DNA of 64,000 nt from Shewanella ulleungensis. Lineage in GTDB: Bacteria; Pseudomonadota; Gammaproteobacteria; Enterobacterales; Shewanellaceae. Below the pieces are notes generated by a model, which was not told the DNA's origin, did no database searches, and saw only the letters and a program-made list of their open reading frames with translations. Positions 9,709-17,423 of this stretch are shown one piece after another; position 1 is the first letter of the stretch; the number at the start of each line of letters is the position of its first letter. The translations under genes were made by a program, and so were the position numbers. The stretch is from the NCBI RefSeq assembly GCF_014648315.1, contig NZ_BMQW01000001.1, positions 372,001-436,000 on the forward strand, written 5' to 3'.

Positions 9709-10646
9709 ACAATATATGGGGCGATATGGCGCAATATGATCCTGTGGTGTGGAACTGGATTATTGCCATTTACTTATTTATGGCCGGATTGTCGGCAGGT
9801 AGCGTATTGATTGGTATCGGTATGCGTTGGTATAGCAAAGACAAACACATAGAGAGTCCAATATTAAAAGCGTCTGCGATTATTGGTCCTGTAGCCATTA
9901 GCTTAGGCCTTGCATGCTTGGTATTTGACTTAACCAAACCATTCCATTTTTGGTTGATTTTAATTAATTACAACTTTGATTCTGTTATGGCCATTGGTGT
10001 TGCCGCGTTATTAGCATATTCACCTTTGGGTATCGCATATTCGATAATTGTACTGCGTGATGAACTTCCTAAATGGAAATTGGGTTTCTTAGTGCCTATT
10101 AGTCATCTATTAATGCCATTTCGTAAAGTCATTGAAATACTGTTGTTTGCGCTCGCGGTTGGAGTAGGAGCCTACACTGGCTTTCTTATCTCTGCGATGA
10201 ATGCATATCCGCTGTTAAATACGGCAATATTACCTGCCTTGTTTTTAGCATCAGGTTTGTCTGCTGGTGCTGCAGGTAACTTAATTGTGGCATTAACTTG
10301 TTTTAACAGTACTTCACATGACGATGATGTAATGAAATTACATGGATTGGATCTGCCTGTCATTATTACTGAGATGATGTTTTTAGTGATGCTGTTTACA
10401 TCTTTGTATTTTACCGGTGGCGCAGCAGTAGACGCTTTAGCATCTTTAACTCAAGATATTTGGGCGAGTGTATTTTGGTATGGCGTGGTTGGGATTGGTT
10501 TTTGTATTCCGATCCTATCAATGTTCCTGCCATCAAAAGCACGTCATACAAAGGCAATGATGTTAACCGTAGCGTGTTGTAGCTTAACGGGAGTGCTTGC
10601 ACTGCGTCATTTTATTATATATGCAGGTCAAAGCTATATTAGTTAA
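9705..10646 (+). CDS. phsC: Thiosulfate/polysulfide reductase membrane subunit, NrfD family
   Basis: Integral membrane quinol-oxidising anchor of the reductase. The 313-residue protein has about eight hydrophobic segments and the NrfD/PsrC pattern at the start (WNWIIAIYLFMAGLSAGSVLIGIG), where the quinol site lies in related structures. It overlaps phsB by four bases and is the last gene of the operon, followed by a strong terminator at 10700. Quinol type (menaquinol is usual for this family) is known from the family, not visible here. Confidence 0.9.
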   Translation: MNNIWGDMAQYDPVVWNWIIAIYLFMAGLSAGSVLIGIGMRWYSKDKHIESPILKASAIIGPVAISLGLACLVFDLTKPFHFWLILINYNFDSVMAIGVAALLAYSPLGIAYSIIVLRDELPKWKLGFLVPISHLLMPFRKVIEILLFALAVGVGAYTGFLISAMNAYPLLNTAILPALFLASGLSAGAAGNLIVALTCFNSTSHDDDVMKLHGLDLPVIITEMMFLVMLFTSLYFTGGAAVDALASLTQDIWASVFWYGVVGIGFCIPILSMFLPSKARHTKAMMLTVACCSLTGVLALRHFIIYAGQSYIS

Positions 10647-10699
10647 CGGATGTGATTTAACTGATATGAGTTAATCGAGATAAGTTAATCATCAAAAAA

Positions 10700-10723
10700 G
10701 TCTTTCTCTGACCAGAGGAAGAC
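10700..10723 (+). terminator. Intrinsic terminator of phsABC
   Basis: Arms GTCTTTCTCT and AGAGGAAGAC (one G-T pair) around a GACC loop, with A6 before and T6 after. It ends the phs operon 53 bases after the stop codon. Confidence 0.9.
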
Positions 10724-11106
10724 TTTTTTATTGCAAACTGTAATTGACCTGAGCTCGTGATAAGTGATTAATTTATGCTATTTAAAATCAACATTTCCCC
10801 CCTCACTTTCAAGCTTGTCATTTTATGCCAACAAGACGAATTGACGCGTCAATAGTAAGTCGATTAAACGCAGGTAGTATGGCAAAGGACTGTTTAAAAG
10901 GCGTTTATTATCCTGAACTCAGGTTAATTAATATGAAACTTGAATTTTTGCATATGCTGGTGGTACGTGAACTTAGCAACCAGAAGCTTTAAAGATTAAC
11001 GGTTCTTCGTTTAAGACCATGACCTAATTTGTAGAGGTTTTGCTCTGATTGAACACATAATTAATGGAAATGGTATTACTCTTTTTAGTGAGTTTTGGGC
11101 ATAAAA
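10724..11106. other. Non-coding gap between phs and alginate loci
   Basis: About 380 bases with no convincing gene. A 19-codon frame at 10932 has no ribosome binding site and is not called. Flanked by terminators facing inward from both sides. Confidence 0.5.
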
Positions 11107-11129
11107 AAGCCTTATATGACATAAGGCTT
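11107..11129 (-). terminator. Intrinsic terminator after the first symporter gene
   Basis: Arms AAGCCTTAT and ATAAGGCTT around a five-base loop; on the - strand it is followed by T6. It lies 26 bases after the symporter stop. Confidence 0.85.
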
Positions 11130-11154
11130 TAGGTTTAAACAGTAAGGTTACTGT

Positions 11155-12927
11155 TTATGCATTTTGTATCTCAGCTTTTTTAACAGTTCCATTGCCAGAT
11201 CTTGCTGCATATACCAGTAATACACCAACAATTAACACAATCGAACCACAAAGTAAGAACATTAATCGACCTGTAGGTTCATTAGGGATTAACGCCATAA
11301 TCAATACACCAAAACCTGCGACTGTGATGAGATTTCCGAGCATTGAACGTTGCTTTGTATCTAGTGTTTGCTGATCTTCGCTGTCTGCAATTACTGGGGT
11401 GTTCCAGTTTATAAAGAGTTGATCGACTTCTTTTTCGCGTTCTGGTGACAATCCTTTATAGAACAACATGGTTAAGAAGAAGAAACCGCCAGTAAAGATA
11501 ACGTGTGCGGCTAAGCTCAAGCCGATTTTTAAGTCAGACCATTCACGCTCTGTTAATGGAATATCTAAACCGAATAACGTTTCAAATTGACCCGCTGTTA
11601 GTGCAATACCAAAGAAATAGGAGACAAAGCCACCGATTATCAATGTTGTCCAACCTGCCCAGTCTGGTGTTTTACGGATCCACATACCTAGCAATACCGG
11701 AATCAACATTGGGAAGCCAATTAATGCACCCACGTTTAGTACAATATCGAACAAGCTTAAATGACTGAGTGAGTTAATAAATAACCCAATTAAAATCATG
11801 ATAACGCCCATTATAACGGTGGTGATTTTACTGACGGTCACTAATTCTTTTTGTGAGGCATGTTCACGTAAAATAGGAGAGTAGAAATTACATACAAAGA
11901 TACCCGCATTACGGTTTAGGCCAGAGTCCATCGATGACATGGTTGCAGCAAACATTGCCGACATTAACAAACCCACCATACCCGCAGGCATGACTTCTTG
12001 CACAAAGGCTAAATAAGCTGCATCGCCAGCTTTGTCGCCCATAAAGGCATACTGCAATGCAAAATCAGGCATAAACGCGCTTACATACCAAGGTGGTAAG
12101 AACCAAATGAGTGGGCCAACTACCATTAAAATACAGGCTAGGGCAGCGGCTTTTTTGGCATTTTCACTGTCTTTAGCACATAAATAACGATAGGCATTAA
12201 TGCTGTTGTTCATCACGCCAAATTGCTTAACAAAGATAAATACAACCCACAGTACAAATACGCTGACATAATTTAAGTCATTACCCAGCATAAAGTTACC
12301 GTTGAACTTGTCTATGATGTTTCCTATCCCGCCGCCATAAAAATAGGCTGCTATAGCACAAGTAATGGTCACGGCCATAATCACAATCATTTGCATAAAG
12401 TCTGAGGCAACAACGGCCCATGAACCACCAGTGACCGACATAACAACAAGTACGGCACCTGTAACAATGATGGTCGTTTCCATTGGAATATCAAAAACGG
12501 CTGATACAAAAATCGCTAAACCATTTAGCCAGATACCAGCAGAAATGAGTGAATCGGGCATGCCCGCCCAAGTGAAAAACTGCTCTGATGTTTTACCAAA
12601 TCGTTGGCGTATTGCTTCAATCGCTGTGACGACTCTGAGCTGTCTAAATTTAGGTGCAAAGTAGAGGTAATTCATTAAATAACCAAAGGCGTTGGCTAGA
12701 AATAAAATCACCACAACAAACCCGTCTGAAAAAGCACGTCCTGCGGCTCCGGTAAATGTCCATGCACTGAATTGAGTCATGAAAGCGGTGGCCCCAACCA
12801 TCCACCATAACATCTTCCCACCACCTCTAAAGTAATCGCTAGTGGATGTGGTGAACTTTCTGAACATCCAGCCAATCGCAATTAAGAAGAAAAAATAGGC
12901 AAGGACGACAAGCATATCAATAGTCAT
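11155..12927 (-). CDS. Na+/solute symporter (SSF), probable oligoalginate importer (ToaA/B-like)
   Basis: Inner-membrane sodium-coupled carrier of the SSF family, about 590 residues with 13-15 hydrophobic segments. It begins with a SSF-type helix followed by FTTSTSDYFRGGGKMLWWMVGA and holds the conserved TQFSAWTFTGAAG segment. Homologues in alginate-using Vibrio (ToaA, ToaB) take up unsaturated oligoalginates or their monomer; this role is inferred from the alginate context and from a second close paralogue at 21225. It is downstream of eda on the same strand but a terminator (12991) and an inverted repeat (12966) lie between them, so it may have its own promoter. Confidence 0.85.
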   Translation of the reverse strand: MTIDMLVVLAYFFFLIAIGWMFRKFTTSTSDYFRGGGKMLWWMVGATAFMTQFSAWTFTGAAGRAFSDGFVVVILFLANAFGYLMNYLYFAPKFRQLRVVTAIEAIRQRFGKTSEQFFTWAGMPDSLISAGIWLNGLAIFVSAVFDIPMETTIIVTGAVLVVMSVTGGSWAVVASDFMQMIVIMAVTITCAIAAYFYGGGIGNIIDKFNGNFMLGNDLNYVSVFVLWVVFIFVKQFGVMNNSINAYRYLCAKDSENAKKAAALACILMVVGPLIWFLPPWYVSAFMPDFALQYAFMGDKAGDAAYLAFVQEVMPAGMVGLLMSAMFAATMSSMDSGLNRNAGIFVCNFYSPILREHASQKELVTVSKITTVIMGVIMILIGLFINSLSHLSLFDIVLNVGALIGFPMLIPVLLGMWIRKTPDWAGWTTLIIGGFVSYFFGIALTAGQFETLFGLDIPLTEREWSDLKIGLSLAAHVIFTGGFFFLTMLFYKGLSPEREKEVDQLFINWNTPVIADSEDQQTLDTKQRSMLGNLITVAGFGVLIMALIPNEPTGRLMFLLCGSIVLIVGVLLVYAARSGNGTVKKAEIQNA

Positions 12928-12965
12928 GATTTAGCCTCGATATATAAAAACTCTAATTTTTGTGT

Positions 12966-12980
12966 GTTAACAATGTTAAC
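12966..12980. promoter_or_regulatory. Inverted repeat upstream of the symporter gene
   Basis: GTTAACAATGTTAAC, two GTTAAC arms around AAT, about 40 bases before the symporter start and right after the eda terminator. It does not match the FadR-type motif found at the other alginate promoters. Confidence 0.35.
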
Positions 12981-12990
12981 CGCGAAAAAA

Positions 12991-13013
12991 ATGACCATAG
13001 GTTATATGGTCAT
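12991..13013 (-). terminator. Intrinsic terminator of kdgF-kdgK-eda
   Basis: Arms ATGACCATA and TATGGTCAT with a GGTTA loop; on the - strand followed by T7. It lies eight bases past the eda stop. Confidence 0.8.
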
Positions 13014-13020
13014 ATTATAT

Positions 13021-13653
13021 TTATTCTGATTTATTAATATGTGCTACTGCGACACGTACTAAGCGGCCAATTTCATCCCATTGTCCAGAGTCAATTAGCT
13101 TGGTTGGTACCATCCAGGTTCCGCCGCAAGCGAGTACTGCTGGTATATCAAGATAAGAATCGATATTGGCTAAGTTGACTCCTCCTGTGGGCATAAACTT
13201 AACCGGATACACAGCTGTTAACGCTTTAAGCATGTTAACGCCACCAGAAGCCTCAGCAGGGAAAAACTTCAATGTTCTTAGTCCCATCTCCATGGCTTGT
13301 TCAACTAAACTCGGGTTATTCACACCAGGAACAATTGGCACACCTTTATCAAGACAATGTTGTACCACTCGCGGATTAAAGCCAGGACTGACAATAAAAT
13401 CAACACCTGCCTCAATGGCTTGATCTGCCTGTTCAGTGGTTAAAATTGTACCCGCACCAATAAACATAAAAGGAAATGCTTTTCGCATTGCTTTAATGGC
13501 ATCGGCTGCGCATTCTGTTCTAAAGGTCACTTCAGCACTTGGCATGCCATTATCAATTAGTGCTCTAGCTAACGGCACTGCATCGTCAGTACTATTAATG
13601 GCAATAACGGGGATTAGTTTATGTTTTGCTAATAAATCGTTCATAAAAATCAT
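13021..13653 (-). CDS. eda: KDPG aldolase (2-dehydro-3-deoxy-phosphogluconate aldolase)
   Basis: Splits KDPG into pyruvate and glyceraldehyde 3-phosphate, the last step of alginate monomer breakdown and of the Entner-Doudoroff route, in the cytosol. The 210-residue protein shows the class I aldolase features: the catalytic Glu in SAEVTFRTE, the phosphate-side GAGTIL, and the Schiff-base Lys in LKFFPAEASGG; the GGV segment follows. Two close starts exist (13653 and, three codons in, 13644); the first is preceded by AGAGAA. It lies 17 bases after kdgK in the same operon. Confidence 0.93.
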   Translation of the reverse strand: MIFMNDLLAKHKLIPVIAINSTDDAVPLARALIDNGMPSAEVTFRTECAADAIKAMRKAFPFMFIGAGTILTTEQADQAIEAGVDFIVSPGFNPRVVQHCLDKGVPIVPGVNNPSLVEQAMEMGLRTLKFFPAEASGGVNMLKALTAVYPVKFMPTGGVNLANIDSYLDIPAVLACGGTWMVPTKLIDSGQWDEIGRLVRVAVAHINKSE

Positions 13654-13670
13654 GGTATTCTCTAGGTCAT

Positions 13671-14603
13671 TTATAATTGGATTTCTGGCATGGCTACCAC
13701 AGGAATAATGGCACCAGGATATTGAATCACCGTACTTGCCATAATGTGTCCAGCAGATGCTGCTTGCGTTGCGCTACCATGACTAAGTCGTTTAGCTAAA
13801 AAGCCAGCATTAAAAGAATCACCTGCAGCAGTTGTATCAATAATGTTTGAAACTAAGGTTGCTGCAACATAATTTGTTTCATTATTTTCAATGACGATGC
13901 AATCTTCAGCACCTCTTTTAATGATGAGTTCTTTTACGCCTAGCGCTTGAGTACGGTCTATGCATTGTTGAACATCAGTGTCTTCATACAATTGGACTTC
14001 GTCATCGAAGGTCAATAATGCGATGTCTGTTAATGCCAATACTTTTTGGTATTCGGCCATGGTGTGTGCTTTATTTAGCCACAGTCTAGGGCGATAGTTA
14101 TTATCGAAAATAACCTTACCACCCCGACGTTTAAATTCTTTAAGTAATGAAAATAATTTGGCTCTACCTGAATCAGTTAAAATTGCTAGGGTAATACCAG
14201 TGATTAAAAGGTAATCATACGTGAGCAGTTGTTCTGCAAGATGTTCTGATTCAGGCTGGTCAAACAGATATTTAGCTGCTGAGTCATTACGCCAATAGTG
14301 GAAGCTGCGTTCGCCAGTGTCGTCAGTTTCAATGTAGTACAGCCCAGGATTTTTATGCGCCAGCTGTAGCACTAAGCTGGTATCTATTCCTTCTGCTTGC
14401 CATGCTGTTAACATTTGCTCACTGAATGAGTCGTAACCCAATGCCGTTACATAGCTCGTTGTGATTGATTTAGATTTTGTTAAACGAGCTAGGTATAAAG
14501 CGGTATTGAGTGTGTCACCGCCAAAGGCTTGCTTTAAACCGCTTAACTTTTTTTGTAGCTCAACCATACATTCGCCAATAATTGCAATTTTCAATGGTTT
14601 CAT
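13671..14603 (-). CDS. kdgK: 2-Keto-3-deoxygluconate kinase, PfkB family
   Basis: Phosphorylates KDG with ATP to KDPG in the cytosol. The 310-residue protein has the PfkB signatures: N-terminal IIGECMVEL and FGGDTLNTALYLARL, and near the end DTTAAGDSFNAGF, whose Asp is the catalytic base and whose glycines form the anion hole. The start ATG at 14603 follows AAGG by eight bases. It sits between kdgF (25-base gap) and eda (17-base gap) in one operon. Confidence 0.93.
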   Translation of the reverse strand: MKPLKIAIIGECMVELQKKLSGLKQAFGGDTLNTALYLARLTKSKSITTSYVTALGYDSFSEQMLTAWQAEGIDTSLVLQLAHKNPGLYYIETDDTGERSFHYWRNDSAAKYLFDQPESEHLAEQLLTYDYLLITGITLAILTDSGRAKLFSLLKEFKRRGGKVIFDNNYRPRLWLNKAHTMAEYQKVLALTDIALLTFDDEVQLYEDTDVQQCIDRTQALGVKELIIKRGAEDCIVIENNETNYVAATLVSNIIDTTAAGDSFNAGFLAKRLSHGSATQAASAGHIMASTVIQYPGAIIPVVAMPEIQL

Positions 14604-14628
14604 GCTGTTACCTTATAATGAGTATGTA

Positions 14629-14964
14629 TTACTTTAAAAAATCTTCACGTGCAGGAGAAAACATATCAAGCAAAATACTGTCTTGTTCTAATGCGACAGC
14701 ACCGTGCATAAGATGTTTACGAGCAATATAGGCATCGCCAGCTTTAAGCACTTGTTTTTTGCCATCGACTTCGGCTTCAAAGCTGCCACTAATTACATAA
14801 CCAATTTGATCGTGAATTTCGTGTGCATGCACATAACCAATGGCACCTTTATCAAAATTCAAATGAACAGCCATTAGTTCATCAGTGTAACCGACGATTT
14901 TACGCTTAATACCATCGCCTAACTCTTCCCAAGGGTGGTCATCAGCTTTAAAAAAAGGATTCAT
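14629..14964 (-). CDS. kdgF: KdgF, cupin that converts unsaturated uronate to DEH
   Basis: Small cupin (111 residues) that opens the 4,5-unsaturated monouronate released by the PL17 lyases into the linear ketose form (DEH), in the cytosol. The metal-binding cupin motif is visible as HAHEIHDQIGYVISGSFE, with a later His in KHLMHGAV. The ATG at 14964 is chosen since AGGAGA lies seven bases before it and the conserved part starts there; the open frame continues 25 codons upstream through the promoter region. First gene of kdgF-kdgK-eda, divergent from the PL17 genes. Confidence 0.9.
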   Translation of the reverse strand: MNPFFKADDHPWEELGDGIKRKIVGYTDELMAVHLNFDKGAIGYVHAHEIHDQIGYVISGSFEAEVDGKKQVLKAGDAYIARKHLMHGAVALEQDSILLDMFSPAREDFLK

Positions 14965-15025
14965 TTTAGTTCTCCTAACCGCTTTAAATGTGGACTTCAT
15001 TATACAAATAATAAACATTAAATAC

Positions 15026-15042
15026 ATATTGTAATACAATAA
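15026..15042. promoter_or_regulatory. FadR-type operator 1, kdgF / PL17 divergent promoter
   Basis: ATATTGTAATACAATAA; its core TTGTAATACAA matches the TNGTNNNACNA consensus known for FadR-subfamily GntR regulators and is nearly palindromic. It lies about 62 bases before the kdgF start. Confidence 0.6.
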
Positions 15043-15199
15043 GATCTTACCAATGTGATCTAAATCGGTAATATAGAAATAAAACCAATACTATACATAT
15101 GGTTACAGCAAAGATTATTTTCAAAAAAGTTTATGCGAATTAAAATTTTAAGCTATTTTAAGCGTAAATGTGACAAAAAGCATTGTTAAGATATCAAAT

Positions 15200-15221
15200 T
15201 GTATGACAATATTGTCATACA
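15200..15221. promoter_or_regulatory. 22-base perfect palindrome upstream of the PL17 genes
   Basis: TGTATGACAAT followed directly by its exact reverse complement. It lies 48 bases before the first PL17 start codon. With the preceding T it contains TTGTATGACAA, which also fits TNGTNNNACNA, so the same GntR protein could bind; another repressor is also possible. Confidence 0.6.
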
Positions 15222-15268
15222 GATTTTGTATTCACCGAAGAATAGATATTAGCCAAAAGGTAAACACT

Positions 15269-17422
15269 ATGACCACAACAACGCCCATTTTACTTACGCA
15301 TGCAGAAATTGCTGATTTACGTAAAGAGTTTGGACGCACAAGTTTGATGGGAAAAACAATCGATGCCCATATAAATGAACTGCAAGATTTTATGCGTTTA
15401 CCAATAGATGTGCCTGGGCACGGTGAAGCCGGTGGCTATGAACACAACCGCCACAAACAAAATTACACCTTTATGAATTTAGCAGGGCGGTTGTTCTTGA
15501 TTACGGAACAACAGCAGTATGCAGACTTTGTCATCGCGCTATTAGAAGAATACGCAGACAAGTATTTAACGTTCGATTTTCATGTACAAAAGAATACCAA
15601 TCCTACCGGACGTTTATTTCACCAAATTTTAAATGAACATTGCTGGTTACTATACACAAGCCTTGCTTATTCATGCGTCGCTGCAGTAATGAGCGATGCA
15701 CAGCGAACTCGAATTGAAAGCCGTATCTTTGAACCTATGTTAGAGATGTTTACGGTTAAATATGCCCATGATTTTGACCGTATCCATAATCACGGCATTT
15801 GGGCTGTTGCCGCTGTCGGAATATGTGGATTAGCCATTGGCAAACGTGAATACCTAGACATGGCAGTATATGGAATAGATCGAAATGATAGTGGTGGATT
15901 TCTTGCGCAGATTTCGCAATTATTTGCTCCATCAGGATATTACATGGAAGGCCCTTATTATCATCGCTATGCAATACGGCCAACCTGTTTATTTGCTGAA
16001 GTTTTGCAGCGCCATATGCCTGAAGTAGACATATACAATTATAAAAGCAAAGTGATTGGTAATACCGTAAACGCCTTATTATCTACAGCCTATCCTAATG
16101 GTCAATTCCCTGCATTGAATGACGCATCACGTACGATGTCGATTACTGATATGGGTGTACAGGTGGCTGTGAGTGTTTATAGCAAACATTATGGCGTAGA
16201 CGACAATTTATTGGGCATGGCTAAGATTCAAAACAGAGTGTGGATGCATCCATGTGGATTAGTATTGTCTCGTGCCCTTGAGAAAGCTGAAGAAAAAGCT
16301 GTCATTGGTATGCCATTTTGGCCAAGCGTTGAATTAAATGAAGGCCCAGACGGCACTCATGGTGCTCAAGGCTTTATCCGCATGCAAGATAAAAAAGGTG
16401 ATGTGTCTCAGTTAGTCATGAACTACGGCCAGCACGGTATGGGACACGGGAACTTTGACACATTAGGGATCAGTTTCTTTAATCGTGGCCAAGAAGTGTT
16501 ACGCGAATACGGTTTTGCCCGCTGGGTAAACGTAGAGCCAAAGTTTGGCGGCCGCTACCTTGATGAAAACAAATCTTATGCGCGCCAAACGATTGCTCAT
16601 AATGCTGTTACCGTCGATGAAAAGTGTCAAAATGATTTTAACGTATCCCGAGCAGACAGCGTGCACGGTTTGCCGCATTTCTTTAGCGTACAAAGTGATG
16701 TGATTAGTGGTATGAGCGCTTTTGCTAATCAACATTATGATGGATTGTCGATGCAGCGCAGCGTGTTTATGTTGGCGTTAGATGAGCTTGAATCTCCATT
16801 GTTAATTGATTTATACCGTTTAGTTGGTGAGGATGAGCATCAATACGACTATTCACATCAGTATGAAGGTCAAATTATCCGTACAAATTTTGATTACCAG
16901 AGCCACCAAGAAGTGTCGACCTTAGGTACTGATAATGGATATCAACATCTTTGGAATTTAGCCAGCGGTAAGCCTACCGATACAGGACTTGTGAGCTGGT
17001 TACAAAATAATACTTACTATACATGGCTTGGTACGAGCAGTAATGATTCATGTGAAGTGTACTTTACACGTACAGGTGCAAATGATCCCAGTTTCAATTT
17101 GCGCAGTGAACCTGCTTTTATATATCGAACGCACGGTAAAACAAGCCTGCTGGCTTCTGTGGTTGAAACCCATGGATACTTTAACGAAGAATTTGAACAG
17201 TCGGTAAATGCCCGCGGCAAAGTCAGCAATATCAAGGTGATTGGCCACAATGAATCTGCATCAGTGGTTGAGATTACCACAGCGGATTCTATTGTGACGT
17301 TAATGGTAAGTAACCAAGTAACGGCACAAACAAGCGAACATAGCGTGACCTTTAATCAAAAAACATATCAATTTAACGGCCATTATGCTGTCGAAATTAC
17401 TGCAGTGAAGCAGGAGAAATAA
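15269..17422 (+). CDS. Oligoalginate lyase, PL17 (first of a tandem pair)
   Basis: Exo-acting lyase that cuts oligoalginates down to unsaturated monouronate. The 717-residue protein has an N-terminal alpha/alpha barrel (alginate lyase part, to about residue 370) and a C-terminal heparinase II/III-like beta part. The key PL17 segments are present: RIHNHGIWAVAAVG (Asn-His pair) and YYMEGPYYHRYA (catalytic Tyr region), and later NFDTLGISFFNRGQE. There is no signal peptide, so it acts in the cytosol after import. Start ATG 15269 follows AAAAGG; the frame is open further upstream through the operator region. One base separates it from the next PL17 gene. Confidence 0.92.
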   Translation: MTTTTPILLTHAEIADLRKEFGRTSLMGKTIDAHINELQDFMRLPIDVPGHGEAGGYEHNRHKQNYTFMNLAGRLFLITEQQQYADFVIALLEEYADKYLTFDFHVQKNTNPTGRLFHQILNEHCWLLYTSLAYSCVAAVMSDAQRTRIESRIFEPMLEMFTVKYAHDFDRIHNHGIWAVAAVGICGLAIGKREYLDMAVYGIDRNDSGGFLAQISQLFAPSGYYMEGPYYHRYAIRPTCLFAEVLQRHMPEVDIYNYKSKVIGNTVNALLSTAYPNGQFPALNDASRTMSITDMGVQVAVSVYSKHYGVDDNLLGMAKIQNRVWMHPCGLVLSRALEKAEEKAVIGMPFWPSVELNEGPDGTHGAQGFIRMQDKKGDVSQLVMNYGQHGMGHGNFDTLGISFFNRGQEVLREYGFARWVNVEPKFGGRYLDENKSYARQTIAHNAVTVDEKCQNDFNVSRADSVHGLPHFFSVQSDVISGMSAFANQHYDGLSMQRSVFMLALDELESPLLIDLYRLVGEDEHQYDYSHQYEGQIIRTNFDYQSHQEVSTLGTDNGYQHLWNLASGKPTDTGLVSWLQNNTYYTWLGTSSNDSCEVYFTRTGANDPSFNLRSEPAFIYRTHGKTSLLASVVETHGYFNEEFEQSVNARGKVSNIKVIGHNESASVVEITTADSIVTLMVSNQVTAQTSEHSVTFNQKTYQFNGHYAVEITAVKQEK

Positions 17423-17423
17423 C

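Noticed and set aside
3978..10646. Tetrathionate reductase locus
   Set aside because: Gene order is A-B-C and the catalytic subunit is about 760 residues, not the roughly 1000 residues of TtrA; Phs/Psr fits better.
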